Source: CAWJAP01 sp963834365
GTDB lineage: Bacteria; Acidobacteriota; Vicinamibacteria; Vicinamibacterales; Vicinamibacteraceae
Direction of reading: 5' to 3'
DNA length: 64,000 nt
NCBI GenBank assembly: GCA_963834365.1
Contig: CAWIBS010000020.1
Location: 62,001-126,000 of the forward strand
Positions within the stretch are counted from its first letter, which is position 1, and every line of letters begins with the position of its first letter. Made by a program: the position numbers and the translations under genes. Below the pieces are notes generated by a model. It was not told the origin of the DNA. It worked only from the letters and a program-made list of their open reading frames with translations, and made no database searches. Shown here in pieces: positions 9,614-18,298 of this stretch.

Positions 9614-10545
9614 ATGGCCACCGCCTGGCGGCACACTGTCGAGTTCCGGGCGGTGGCCGGCGTGGCGGCGGTGGTCCGCGCCCTGCCGCAGCGTGCCAGC
9701 CTGTGGCTGGGCGCGCTGATCGGCTACACGTTCTATCTCGTCGATGCCCCTCACCGGCGCCTCACGATCGCCAACCTGGCCGCCGCCTTTCCCAACAAGC
9801 GGACAGGAGAGATCCGATCGATCGCGCGCGGCGTGTTCGCCCACTTCGGATCCCTGCTGACCGAATTGCTGCGGTTCAGCGGCCTGAACCGCAACCGCAT
9901 GCTGGCGTCGGTCGTCTTCGAGGGCGAGGACCGCGTCTGGCACGCGCACCAGCGGGAAAGGCGCGCTGTTCATCACCGGCCATTTCGGCTTCTGGGAGCT
10001 GCACGCGATGGCCCATGCGCTGCACTTCCCGCCGATCGCCGTCGTCGTTCGTGCGCTCGACAACCCGCGGCTGAACACGCTGGCTCGAGGACGTCCGGAC
10101 GGCGACCGGCAACAGCCTGATCCACCGGCGCGGCGGCGTGCGGCGGATTCTCCGCGCGCTCGGCGAGAATCAGGGCGTGGCGATCCTGATCGATCAGCAC
10201 ATCCACACGAGCGAGGCGGTCGTTGTCGATTTCTTCAACCGGCCCGCGGCGACGACGTCCGCCGTGGCCGCGCTCGCGCTCCGTACCGGCGCGCCCGTCA
10301 TTCCCGTGTTCGCGGTCCTGCAGCCCGACGGCCGCTACCGCATGGTCTACGAACATCCGGTCGAGCCGCCGCCGGCCGATCATCCCGATCCGGTCCGCGA
10401 GTACACGCAGCGCTGCACCGACGTGCTCGAGATGTACGTGCGTCGCCATCCCCACAACTGGCTGTGGATGCACCGACGCTGGCGCGACCTGACACCGAGC
10501 GACGAAGTGCCCGGCATGTTTCCCGCGGGGGCTAGAGAAGATTGA
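9614..10545 (+). CDS. LpxL/HtrB-type lipid A acyltransferase (two frameshifts)
   Basis: This family adds a secondary acyl chain to Kdo-lipid A. The restored protein of about 310 residues has an N-terminal membrane-associated segment (LWLGALIGYTFYLVD). The catalytic HX4E motif is in ITGHFGFWE, and LIDQHIHTSEAVVVDFF, TGAPVIPVFA and HNWLWMHRRW follow. The frame shifts near 9957, just before the catalytic motif, and again near 10083, where one base appears inserted before CTCGAGG. It starts 2 bases after lpxK ends. Which acyl chain is added cannot be told from sequence. Confidence 0.88.
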
Positions 10546-10757
10546 GAGGTACGAAGGACGAGGGACGAAGGACCAAGTAGGACCAAAGACCAAAGACCAG
10601 AGACCAGAGACCAAAGACAGCGACCAGCGACCACCTACCATCGACAGGCCCGTAGCCCGTAGCCTGTAGCCCGTAGCCCGACTCAGACCGAGATAGAAAG
10701 ACCGAAGACCTGGAAGACTGAAGACTGAAGACCGACTGAAGACCGACGACGACCTCG
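10546..10757. repeat. Low-complexity word repeats upstream of waaF
   Basis: The gap consists of three word families in succession: 'gaccaaagaccagagacc' units, 'gtagcccgtagcctgtagcc' units, and 'gaagactgaagaccgac' units. Related words occur in reverse orientation at 31.6-31.7 kb. No gene is seen. Confidence 0.75.
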
Positions 10758-11825
10758 ATGCCTTTCGCACGAATCGTGATCCGGGCGCCGAACTGGCTCG
10801 GTGACATCGTGATGGCCGTTCCGGCGATTGCGGCGGCGCGGCACGCGTATGCCGGAAGCACGCTGGCGCTGGCGCTTCCGGCCCCGTTCGCGGCCCTCGG
10901 CGCGGCGATGCGCGGGGTGGACGAAGTCGTGCCCCTCGAGGGACGCGGAGTGGGTCGGGTGCGACGGCACGCCGCGACGCTCACCGCGGGCCGATTCGAT
11001 CTCGGCGTGTTGCTGACCAACTCCTTCGCGTCGGCGCTCGCGCTGCGCCTGGCAGGCGTGCCCGAACGCTGGGGTGTTGCCCGCGACCTGCGGGCCCCGC
11101 TGCTCACGCGGGCTGTCCGCCCCGCGGCGCCTGCCGCCGGGGCCGGGCCCCGAGAGGTCCCCGCCGGGCACCACGCGGATTACTACCTCCGCATCCTGCG
11201 CGCCTTGGAAGTCGAACCGGTCGACGGCCCGTTCGTGCTCGACGTCTCCGGGCCGTCGCGTGCGCAGGCGCTGCAGCAACTCGAAGCCGCGGGTTGGGTT
11301 CGAGATACGCCGCTCGTCGCCCTGGCGCCCGGCGCGGCGTACGGTCGAGCGAAGCGGTGGCCGCCCGAACGCGCGGCCGACGCCCTGCTGGCGCTGTCGA
11401 GCCAGGGCATCCAGGGCGTGCTGGTGGGCACCTCCGCCGATCGAGACGCCGCGCGCGCCGTGTCCGCGGCAACTCTCGCGCGAACCGCGCGGCAGATCGC
11501 GCCGCTCGACCTGGTCGGCCAGACGACCCTGGCCGAGCTGATGGGCGTCTTCACCTGGTGCCGGGTCGTCATCGCCAACGACTCCGGCGCCATGCACGTC
11601 GCGTCCGCCGTCGGACGGCCGGTCGTCGCCGTGTTCGGGCCCACCGACGAGCGCCGGACGTCTCCGCTCGGCAGACACGTCATTGTCACGAACGACGTCT
11701 GGTGCCGGCCGTGCCTCTTGCGCGACTGTCCGATCGATCATCGGTGCCTGCACGCATTGCCGGCCGCGCGGGTCGTCGAGGCCGTTCTCAGCTGGATGAA
11801 CGCGCCGGAGGGCCCGGCCTCGTGA
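10758..11825 (+). CDS. waaF: ADP-heptose:LPS heptosyltransferase II
   Basis: This 355-residue GT9 glycosyltransferase adds the second heptose of the LPS inner core from ADP-heptose. Visible motifs are RAPNWLGDIVMAVPAI at the N-terminus, LALAPGAAYGRAKRWP near the middle, and NDSGAMHVASAVGRPVVAVF followed by GPTDERRTSPLG near residue 280. The closing CRPCLLRDCPIDHRC with four Cys residues is typical of heptosyltransferase II. The stop overlaps the GTG start of gmhB, so the two are probably translationally coupled. Confidence 0.93.
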   Translation: MPFARIVIRAPNWLGDIVMAVPAIAAARHAYAGSTLALALPAPFAALGAAMRGVDEVVPLEGRGVGRVRRHAATLTAGRFDLGVLLTNSFASALALRLAGVPERWGVARDLRAPLLTRAVRPAAPAAGAGPREVPAGHHADYYLRILRALEVEPVDGPFVLDVSGPSRAQALQQLEAAGWVRDTPLVALAPGAAYGRAKRWPPERAADALLALSSQGIQGVLVGTSADRDAARAVSAATLARTARQIAPLDLVGQTTLAELMGVFTWCRVVIANDSGAMHVASAVGRPVVAVFGPTDERRTSPLGRHVIVTNDVWCRPCLLRDCPIDHRCLHALPAARVVEAVLSWMNAPEGPAS

Positions 11826-12412
11826 GACCCGCGGTACTCCTGGATCGCGACGGCACCATCATCGAGGACGCCGGCTACCTCGAAGCGCTCGACCAGGTGC
11901 GCCTGTTCCCGTGGACGATCGACGCACTGCGCCTCGTGCGACGGGCCGGATTTGCGCTCGTGGTCGTGACCAACCAGTCGGGTGTCGCGCGCGGCTATTT
12001 CCCCGAGTCGCGCGTGCATGAAGTGCATGCGCACCTCGACGGCCTGCTCGCGCGCGGCGGCGCCCGCATCGACGGCTACTATCACTGCCCCCACTTCCCC
12101 GCCCTGTCCGATTCGCCGTTCGCCATCGACTGCGACTGCCGCAAGCCCAAACCAGGACTCGCGCTGCGCGCTGCGCGCGACCTCGATCTCGATCTCTCCC
12201 GCTCATTCGTCGTCGGCGACAAATGGACAGACATTGGCCTCGCGCGTGCCGTGGGCGCGACGGGAGTGCTGGTCGAGGCCGGCAACACCGCCGCAGCCGA
12301 CGCGCCACCGTCCGGACTGATCGCCGATGCGATCGTCACGAACCTGATCGAGGCGGCGAGCTGGATCATCAGCCACGGATACATCTCGAGAGGGGCCACG
12401 GACAGGATCTGA
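11822..12412 (+). CDS. gmhB: D-glycero-beta-D-manno-heptose 1,7-bisphosphate 7-phosphatase
   Basis: GmhB removes the 7-phosphate in ADP-heptose synthesis. The 196-residue HAD phosphatase starts at GTG 11822. Motif I is LLDRDGTIIEDAGYL, motif II is VVTNQSGVARGYF, and motif III is in CRKPKPG. The zinc-binding loop of the GmhB type is visible as CPHF paired with CDCRK. VGDKWTDI is motif IV. The last residues (about RGATDRI and the stop) are encoded by the first copy of the CCACGGACA word repeat, so the native C-terminus may have been altered by repeat insertion. Confidence 0.92.
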   Translation: MRPAVLLDRDGTIIEDAGYLEALDQVRLFPWTIDALRLVRRAGFALVVVTNQSGVARGYFPESRVHEVHAHLDGLLARGGARIDGYYHCPHFPALSDSPFAIDCDCRKPKPGLALRAARDLDLDLSRSFVVGDKWTDIGLARAVGATGVLVEAGNTAAADAPPSGLIADAIVTNLIEAASWIISHGYISRGATDRI

Positions 12413-12899
12413 GCTACGGGACAAGAGCCACGGACAAGAGCCACGGACACGAGCCACGGACACGAACTGCAGACAAGAGCCACAGACACGAGCCACAGAC
12501 ACGAGCCACAGACAAGATCTGACAAGATCTGACAAGGTCTGACGGAGGTCACTGGGCACGTGAACCCATGGTCACTTCTGTTGACGTAGTGTCCGGCTTC
12601 AGCCGGACCCCTGGGCGAGCTGAAGGCAGCCGGCCACTGTGGACATGAGTAAGCGCCGGGTCGTTCTCCGGACCTGATCAGACCTGTCCTGGCTCCGATG
12701 TTGTACGTGGCGCCTATCGGTGGCGCTCATGCGTGACTCTCTTGTTCCGTTCTCGTCCGTTCTTGTCCGATCTTGTCCGATTTGCCGTGGCTGATCTGGC
12801 CCGTGGCCGTTCTTGTCCGATTTGTCCGCGGCTGATCTGGCCCGTGGTCGATCTTGTCCGATCGGTCCGTGGCTCTGGTCCGTGGCTTAGAATCTCCCA
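12413..12899. repeat. Repeat-rich gap with opposed word arrays between gmhB and rfaE1
   Basis: From about 12413 to 12545 the sequence is an array of 'gccacggacaagag' and 'gccacagacacgag' words. From about 12735 to 12895 the same words occur in reverse complement ('ttgtccgatttgtccg', 'tccgtggct'). The two arrays could pair into a long imperfect stem. Between them lie one CTTCAG palindrome and no recognisable gene. It interrupts an otherwise tight LPS operon, so rfaE1 probably needs its own promoter here, but none is obvious. Confidence 0.75.
12591..12608. repeat. REP-like palindrome GTCCGGCTTCAGCCGGAC
   Basis: This is a perfect 18-base palindrome preceded by TAGT. Identical cores occur at 22714, 33321 and 51339, and on the other strand at 21113 (21213 with one mismatch). 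Confidence 0.8.
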
Positions 12900-13952
12900 G
12901 TGCCGTCCCGCGACACACGCGCCGCCGAGCGCGACCGTCTTCTCGCCCTGATCGATCGGTTCCCCTCCAGACGCGTCACGGTCGTCGGCGATTTCGTCGC
13001 CGACGAGTTCATCTACGGCCGCGTGGCGCGCGTGTCGCGCGAGGCGCCCGTCCTCATTCTCGAGTACGACAAGACGGACGTCGTTCCCGGCGGCGCCGGG
13101 AACGCGGTGCAGAACATCGCGGCGCTTGGAGCGCGTGCGAGAGCCATCGGCGTCGTCGGGGACGATGACGTCGGTGCCCGGCTCGTGGCGGCGCTCGATC
13201 CGCGGGTCGAGCGTCGCGGGCTCTGGCGTCCCGGCAACGTACCGACGCCGACCAAGACGCGCATCCTGGCGGGCGGCATCCACTCGGCGAAGCAGCAGGT
13301 GGTCCGCATCGATCGCAGTACGCAGCGTCGTGCGTCATCCCGCGAGATCGCCCGCGTCGCGCGGACCGCATTGGCCGCGGTGCCGGGCTCGGACGCCATC
13401 CTGATCTCCGACTACGGCGCCGGGCTCGTCTCGCCGCGTCTGGCGTCCGCGCTCGCACGCGCGGCCAGGACTCGACGGCGGGGGCCGGCGCCGGTTCTCA
13501 TCGACTCGCGGTACAATCTCCGGCGCTATCGCGGGCTGACGGCATCGACGCCGAACGAGGCCGAAGTGGAAGCGATCGTCGGGGAGCGGCTCGACGATGA
13601 CCCGCGGCGGCTGGAACGGGCGGGGCGGGCGCTGCTCGAGGGGACGCGGATGCAGATGGTCCTCGTGACGCGCGGGAGCCGGGGCATGGCGCTCTTCGAG
13701 CCGAACCGGCCGACGCGGCACGTGCCGATCTATGGAAGTGATGAGATCGCCGACGTCACCGGCGCAGGCGACACGGTCATCGCCACCATGGCCCTGGCAC
13801 TCGCGGCCGGCGCGTCGGGGATCGAGGCCGCGACGCTCGCCAACTACGCCGGCGGGCTGGTCGTGATGAAGCGCGGCACGGCGACCGTCACGGCTGCCGA
13901 GCTCGCCGCAGCCGTCAGGCTCGATTTGAGCGCTGAGCCCCTCGAGCCCTGA
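12900..13952 (+). CDS. rfaE1: D-glycero-beta-D-manno-heptose-7-phosphate kinase (HldE kinase domain)
   Basis: The 350-residue PfkB-family kinase makes heptose 1,7-bisphosphate, the substrate of GmhB. The start is GTG at 12900. Motifs are VVGDFVADEFIYG at the N-terminus, VVPGGAGNAVQNIAALGA, ISDYGAGLVSP, TPNEAEVEAIVG, and the catalytic DVTGAGDTVIATMALAL near residue 285. In enterobacteria this domain is fused to the nucleotidyltransferase as HldE. Here that domain is the separate gene rfaE2, 32 bases downstream. Confidence 0.93.
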   Translation: MPSRDTRAAERDRLLALIDRFPSRRVTVVGDFVADEFIYGRVARVSREAPVLILEYDKTDVVPGGAGNAVQNIAALGARARAIGVVGDDDVGARLVAALDPRVERRGLWRPGNVPTPTKTRILAGGIHSAKQQVVRIDRSTQRRASSREIARVARTALAAVPGSDAILISDYGAGLVSPRLASALARAARTRRRGPAPVLIDSRYNLRRYRGLTASTPNEAEVEAIVGERLDDDPRRLERAGRALLEGTRMQMVLVTRGSRGMALFEPNRPTRHVPIYGSDEIADVTGAGDTVIATMALALAAGASGIEAATLANYAGGLVVMKRGTATVTAAELAAAVRLDLSAEPLEP

Positions 13953-13984
13953 GCCCCGTAAGCCCTCCGCCTTTGAGCCTCCCC

Positions 13985-14506
13985 ATGGGTGAGATCGTCT
14001 CCGAAACCGAACTGCTCGATTGGGCCCGCGAAACGCGTCGGCGCGGCGAGCGCATTGCGTTCGCCAACGGTTGTTTCGACATCCTGCACGTCGGGCACGT
14101 CCGCTATCTCGAGGCGGCCGCGGCCGAAGCCGATCGCCTCGTGGTGGCGATCAACGACGATGCGTCGGTCCGGACACTGAAGGGAGGGGGCCGTCCGATC
14201 CTCGACGCTGACGCCCGCGCGACGCTGGTGGCGGCGCTGCGTGCGGTTGACCGGGTGGTCCTGTTCGCGGACCTCGACGTCGGCCGGCTGCTGCGCCTGT
14301 TGCAGCCGGAGGTCCATTGCAAAGGGACCGATTACACGGTCGACGCGGTGCCGGAACGCGATGTCGTGCTGAGCTACGGCGGGCGAACCGCCATCGTCGG
14401 CGATCCCAAAGACCACTCGACGCGCGATCTGCTCGCGCGCGTGCGGGAGGCGGGACGCCGGCAGGAGGGGGGCCCGTCGGGGCTGCCGACGCCACGTGCA
14501 CGATGA
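13985..14506 (+). CDS. rfaE2: D-glycero-beta-D-manno-heptose 1-phosphate adenylyltransferase
   Basis: RfaE2 converts heptose 1-phosphate to ADP-heptose. The cytidylyltransferase-like fold is shown by FANGCFDILHVGHVRYL (HxGH motif) near residue 30, and VVAINDDASVRTLKG and HCKGTDYT further on. ATG 13985 is preferred over an in-frame TTG at 13973. The waaC start overlaps the 3' end by 11 bases, so the genes are coupled. The C-terminal tail of about 15 residues (rich in Gly, Pro and Arg) is not conserved in the family as I know it. Confidence 0.92.
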   Translation: MGEIVSETELLDWARETRRRGERIAFANGCFDILHVGHVRYLEAAAAEADRLVVAINDDASVRTLKGGGRPILDADARATLVAALRAVDRVVLFADLDVGRLLRLLQPEVHCKGTDYTVDAVPERDVVLSYGGRTAIVGDPKDHSTRDLLARVREAGRRQEGGPSGLPTPRAR

Positions 14507-15533
14507 GGACGTCGCGTCGCCGTCCTACCTGATCGTCCGGCTCGGCGCGCTGGGCGACATCGTGCACGCGTTGCCCGCGGCCGCGGCCCTCAGGGGGGCG
14601 CGGCCCGGCGCGCGCATCGACTGGCTGGCTGACGTCCGGCATCGTCCGCTGCTGGAACTGGTGCACGGGATCACGCATCGACTCTTCGTGGACACCCGCC
14701 GCTGGACAGGACCGGAAGGCATCGCGGGCGTGATCAGCCGGCTGCGGCAAGCCCGTTACGACGTCGCCTTCGATCTGCAGGGCCTCCTCAAGTCTGCCGT
14801 GCTCGCGCGCCTCTCCGGCGCCGCGCGCATCGTCGGCTTCGACCGCGATCACGTCCGCGAACGGCTGGCAAGCCGCTTGTACACCGATTGTGTCGACCCG
14901 GGTGCCCGCACACATGTCGTCCATCGCGGCCTCACGCTGGTGGAAGCCGTCGGCGTGACGCCCGGTTCGGCGCCGATGTTTCCGCTGCGCACGCCGGCTT
15001 CGGACGCGCCCGACAAGGTGCGCCGCTCGCTCGGGCTCGGTCCCGACGCCGGCTTCCTCGTGCTCAACCCGGGCGCCGCATGGCCGAACAAGCGTTGGCC
15101 GGCCGAGCGGTTCGGCGCCGCCGCGGCCGCGGTCCACGCGCAGGTCGGCCTGCGCGCGATTGTTCTGTGGGGTCCGGGAGAGGACACCCTGGCCGCCGAG
15201 GTTGCGCGATCGTCGGCCGGTGCGGCCGTGCCCGCGCCGCCGACGACGATGACCGATCTCGTCGCCGTCCTTGCCGCGGCGCGGATCGTCGTGTCGGGTG
15301 ACACCGGGCCGTTGCATCTGGCGGCCGCGCTCGGCACGCCGCTCGTGGGGATATTCGGGCCGACCGACCCCCGCCGGAACGGGCCGTGGGCGCCCGCTGA
15401 CATCTGCGTGTCGCGCTCGCCGCAGTGCCACTGTTCGCATCAGCGGCGCTGCACGGCACCGCACTGGTGCCTGGACGCGGTCGGCGTGAGCGAAGTCGTC
15501 GGCGCGATCACCGACAGACTGGCGCGGACATGA
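14496..15533 (+). CDS. waaC: Heptosyltransferase I-type GT9 glycosyltransferase
   Basis: The 345-residue protein is the second GT9 enzyme of the locus. It matches heptosyltransferase I in placement and motifs: YLIVRLGALGDIVHALPAA at the N-terminus, YDVAFDLQGLLKSAVLAR, LVLNPGAAWPNKRWP, and SGDTGPLHLAAALGTPLVGI then FGPTDPRRNGPW. The C-terminal CSHQRRCTAPHWC resembles the Cys-rich end of this family. Start GTG 14496 lies inside the rfaE2 end. The next gene overlaps its stop as ATGA. Confidence 0.9.
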   Translation: MHDEDVASPSYLIVRLGALGDIVHALPAAAALRGARPGARIDWLADVRHRPLLELVHGITHRLFVDTRRWTGPEGIAGVISRLRQARYDVAFDLQGLLKSAVLARLSGAARIVGFDRDHVRERLASRLYTDCVDPGARTHVVHRGLTLVEAVGVTPGSAPMFPLRTPASDAPDKVRRSLGLGPDAGFLVLNPGAAWPNKRWPAERFGAAAAAVHAQVGLRAIVLWGPGEDTLAAEVARSSAGAAVPAPPTTMTDLVAVLAAARIVVSGDTGPLHLAAALGTPLVGIFGPTDPRRNGPWAPADICVSRSPQCHCSHQRRCTAPHWCLDAVGVSEVVGAITDRLART

Positions 15534-16060
15534 ACGGTTCACGGACTCTCACCCAACGGCTGGCGCGCCTGCGAGTCCCGCTGGGGTTCGCGTCCGGCGT
15601 GATCGTGCTGCTGCTGGCGACGCCGACCTGGAGCACGCTGGCCGCCGGCGTTCCGGTCGCCTGTCTCGGCGAGGCCCTGCGCATCTGGGCAACAGGGCAT
15701 CTCGAGAAGAGCCGCGAGGTCACCCGCTCCGGTCCCTACCGATGGGTGCGACACCCGCTGTATGTCGGCTCGTCGATCATGGCGCTGGGTCTGGCGATTG
15801 CGTCAGGAAGCGTCGCCGTCGCGGTCCTCATCGCGGTTTACATGACCACGACCATCACCGCGGCGGTCCGGGCCGAGAACGCGTTCCTGCGGACGGCGTT
15901 CGGTGCCGATTACGCCGCCTGGCGGGCAGGCGCACCGGCGACGGTCACGCGATTGTTCAGCGTCGCCCGCGCGCGCCGGAATCGCGAACATCGGGCGGTC
16001 ATCGGCCTGACGGTCGGCGTCGGGCTGCTGGCGGCCAAGGCTGCGCTGACCGCATGGTAA
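15530..16060 (+). CDS. Isoprenylcysteine carboxyl methyltransferase-like membrane protein
   Basis: This 176-residue integral membrane protein has four or five predicted helices, including VPLGFASGVIVLLLATP and VPVACLGEALRIWATG. The ICMT/PEMT signature is SGPYRWVRHPLYVGSSIMALG, followed by ENAFLRTAFGADYAAWRA. The family methylates isoprenyl-cysteines or lipids with S-adenosylmethionine at the membrane. The start codon overlaps the waaC stop, so it is the last gene of the LPS operon. Its substrate is unknown; an LPS or lipid role is only suggested by position. Confidence 0.85.
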   Translation: MNGSRTLTQRLARLRVPLGFASGVIVLLLATPTWSTLAAGVPVACLGEALRIWATGHLEKSREVTRSGPYRWVRHPLYVGSSIMALGLAIASGSVAVAVLIAVYMTTTITAAVRAENAFLRTAFGADYAAWRAGAPATVTRLFSVARARRNREHRAVIGLTVGVGLLAAKAALTAW

Positions 16061-16075
16061 GCTCGCCGTCTGCGC

Positions 16076-16150
16076 GGGCGGTTAGCTCAGTGGTAGAGCA
16101 CCGGTCTTACACACCGGCTGTCACAGGTTCAAGTCCTGTACCGCCCACCA
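16076..16150 (+). tRNA. tRNA-Val(TAC)
   Basis: The acceptor stem GGGCGGT pairs with ACCGCCC, with discriminator A and encoded CCA. The D arm is GCTCAGTGGTAGAGC. The anticodon stem CCGGT/ACCGG encloses CTTACAC (anticodon TAC). The T arm is ACAGGTTCAAGTCCTGT. A MITE-like repeat carrying an IS starts 56 bases downstream. Confidence 0.97.
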
Positions 16151-16314
16151 GCCTTCGCTCTCGCTACATACTGCCTCGAGCTACCAGGTGGTAGCCAGCC
16201 TCAACCCCAGAGTTCACTGGTGTTGACAATGTGGCGCAGGCCTTTAGTGGTAAATGCCAAGACATCGTTTACGGCGCGATGTGCCAAGACATCGTTAACA
16301 CGGGGGGGAGGAGG

Positions 16315-17408
16315 ATGGGAGAGTGGCGATGGAGCGTGAGAGCAGGCATCACCGGTATCTGGCGGGTGAGTGCCAGGCGCATTGCGCAGCGGACGGCTCG
16401 CGGCCCGGAAAATGGCTGACGCGATACGAGCAGACGGGCGGCGCGGCGCGTGGAGCGCGACGCAGTGACGCGCACGGCAGTGGCGCACGCGGCGGACGTG
16501 GAACGGGCGATGTCGCGGCACGCTGGACATTGGCAGCTCCAGGTGTGCGGGGCGGGCGATCGCATGGGAGCTGGAGCAGGGTGCGGAGGGCGGTGCGTCG
16601 GCAGGTGCTGGCGCGGCAGGCGCTGGTACCGCGCGGCGGGCATGTGTCCGCCGGGGGACGCGAATCCGTCGTCGGCCGCCCCTGCCGGCGCGGTGCATCA
16701 AACCGACTTCGTGGGCCCCTATGCGTTGCGCGCGCAGGGGCGCTTTTACAGTTTGCACAGTGTGGATGTGGCGACGGCGCGGTGTGCGTGGAGCCTGGGG
16801 CGTCGCGCGGCGCAAACAAGATAGATGCGGTGTGGGCGAGTTGGACGCGCCTCGGCATCCGCGCCTATCAGCAACTGGACGACGGTTGAGTGTTTTACGG
16901 CTCACATTTGCGCGCGCGCGGGCTCGGGCGTGCTGCGTTTGTGTCTGAGCGCGCGGTAGAGCCTGGTTCATTCCGATTGGGGAACCTGGCGCATGGCATC
17001 GTCGAGCGCTCAACGGCTGGTGGCCCCCGCGTCGCCCGCTCCGGCTCGCGCCGCTCGGGTACGTGGCGGCCTGCGGGCGGCCAGGCGCTTGAGGCGCAGC
17101 ACGGCGCGCCCTATCGGTACAGCAGCTCGCCGGCCGGAAGTCCATGCGGCGCCGCCGCGCGCGACCGCCGGCTGCTGTGTCGGGACACGCCCTCTGCGCC
17201 GCGGCATCCGCTCGCGCGGGAGCAGGGGCGCTACACGTGGTGCGGCTAATCCGCGGTACCGGGCTCTTCGACTTGTTCGGCGCGTCTTCCGTTGTCGCCC
17301 GAGACGCACTACGAATACGTGCGCGCCACGGTCGATGTGGCGCGCGAGCGGATCGCCTTCTATCTCGGCACACAGCTCATCGACGAGCGGTCGTATCCGC
17401 TGCGCTAA
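16315..17408 (+). pseudogene. Degenerate IS481-family-like transposase
   Basis: The remnant starts at ATG 16315 (MGEWRWSVRAGITGIWRVS), the beginning of a helix-turn-helix region, and changes frame many times. Recognisable pieces in order are: KWLTRYEQTGG; VHQTDFVGPYALRAQGRFYS then LHSVDVATAR, which is the first catalytic Asp region; KIDAVWASWTRLGIRAYQQ; a remnant of the WRNGIVER Glu region (HGIVERST); and YEYVRATVDVARERIAFYLG then DERSYPLR at the C-terminus. The order and motifs match integrase-core transposases of IS481 type. It cannot encode a functional enzyme. Confidence 0.8.
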
Positions 17409-17466
17409 GGCTGGCCTATGGACCCTGCCGGCGTCGTGGACGCCCAGATCGCGTCCACTACGCCTT

Positions 17467-17487
17467 GGAAAACGCGTCGCGTTTTCC
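17467..17487 (+). terminator. Hairpin at the 3' side of the decayed IS
   Basis: GGAAAACGCG and CGCGTTTTCC are perfectly inverted around a single T. A near-identical hairpin with a 4-base loop is found at the same relative place in the intact element (22555-22578), so it is a conserved part of this IS type, perhaps a terminator or transcription insulator. Confidence 0.55.
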
Positions 17488-17745
17488 ACGGCGTTCACGG
17501 TTTTTCTTTCTCGGTCTTATTCGAGTGTTAACGATGTTTTGGTATATCGCGCTGTAAAAGATGTTTGGTATTTACACTTTAGGCCTGCCCGGGCCCGCGT
17601 AGGCCGGGCTGAAGCCCGGCGCCACCTTGGCGGGCCCGTTGTCAACACCAGTGAACTCTGGGCTTAGGTCCAGCGGCCCGAAGGATTCGCCTCCTCGGCC
17701 GTGGTTTCTTTCCAAACGCGGTTGGGCTAATCTGTCAGGTGCGTC

Positions 17746-18192
17746 ATGAAGTGGATGCGCAGGCGCGTGCGGGTTGCGGTCGTCGCGTGGCTGGTCTGCC
17801 GGATCGCTGCGGTGTCGGCACTGCCGCTCCGCGACTGCTGCCAGTCTCACGAGCGCGTCAGGGCGGCCGAGCCGTCCTGCCACGGCCAGGCGCCAGCCTC
17901 GACGTCCGCCACCGCCTCCGCACACTGCCCGATGAAGGCGGCTGACGGCACGACCTGCCCGATGCACCGACGGTCGGCACCCGCCTCGAACCGCTGTGTC
18001 ATGAAGGGCACTTGCCAGGGCGAGACATCGATGCTCGCCAGCCTCTTCTTCGTCCCGGGTGTCGTACCCGAGGTCGTCGCCTTGGACGCGCCCGACGGCC
18101 CCGCCGACAGCCGGCTGCCAGACTCCCGTTCGAACGCCACTCGGCCTGCTCCACCCGATCCGCCTCCGCCACGACCCGTGATCGTCGTCTGA
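17746..18192 (+). CDS. Exported Cys/Met-rich hypothetical protein
   Basis: This 148-residue protein starts with basic residues and a hydrophobic segment (VRVAVVAWLVCRIAAVSAL), a plausible signal peptide. The mature part has ten Cys residues in motifs such as RDCCQSH, SCHG, HCPMKA, TCPMHRR, RCVMKGTCQG. The CPM/CVM repeats combine Cys, Met and His in a way seen in periplasmic copper-handling proteins, but no known fold is recognised. A weakly hydrophobic stretch (LASLFFVPGVVPEVVAL) and a Pro-rich tail follow. It lies 106 bases before the TonB receptor on the same strand. Confidence 0.6.
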   Translation: MKWMRRRVRVAVVAWLVCRIAAVSALPLRDCCQSHERVRAAEPSCHGQAPASTSATASAHCPMKAADGTTCPMHRRSAPASNRCVMKGTCQGETSMLASLFFVPGVVPEVVALDAPDGPADSRLPDSRSNATRPAPPDPPPPRPVIVV

Positions 18193-18298
18193 TCACGCGG
18201 GACGGGCATCGCGTCCTCCCGCAATCACAGACAGCCATCCAGTTGACCCGCGAGAGGCGCTGCCTCACGCGGGCGGTCGTCATGCGGGAGGTGTTCTC

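Larger units (their letters stand above)
16248..17576 (+). mobile_element. Decayed IS481-family-like insertion sequence with 6-bp target duplication
   Basis: The element is 1329 bp, bounded by CTTTAG direct repeats at 16242-16247 and 17577-17582. Its ends are imperfect inverted repeats of about 55 bases. Each end has two tandem copies of a roughly 22-base motif containing AACGATGTCTTGGCA-like words. The transposase inside is broken. A hairpin (GGAAAACGCG/CGCGTTTTCC, 17467-17487) sits between the transposase stop and the right end, as in the intact related element at 21285. Confidence 0.85.
16206..17662. repeat. MITE-like repeat with 24-bp terminal inverted repeats, split by an IS
   Basis: The 24 bases at 16206-16229 (starting CCCAGAGTTCACTGG) are exactly inverted at 17639-17662. 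Removing the IS and one target duplication leaves a unit of about 122 bp. It contains GCAGGCCTTTAGGCCTGC at the insertion point and the palindrome GCCGGGCTGAAGCCCGGC at 17603-17620. A diverged, uninterrupted copy lies at about 51379-51489 in the opposite orientation. It has no coding capacity and no clear duplication around it. Confidence 0.8.

Noticed and set aside
9614..10545. Programmed ribosomal frameshifting in the acyltransferase and other genes
   Set aside because: The shift points share no slippery heptamer or downstream structure and include both insertions and deletions, so error or decay is simpler.
16076..16205. tRNA-Val as the attachment site of a genomic island
   Set aside because: No duplicate of the tRNA 3' end and no tyrosine integrase is seen; the nearby IS has its own target duplication.
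16248..17408. Decayed IS read as a set of several small unknown genes
   Set aside because: The fragments line up in order with one IS481-like transposase across frames, bounded by inverted ends and a target duplication.
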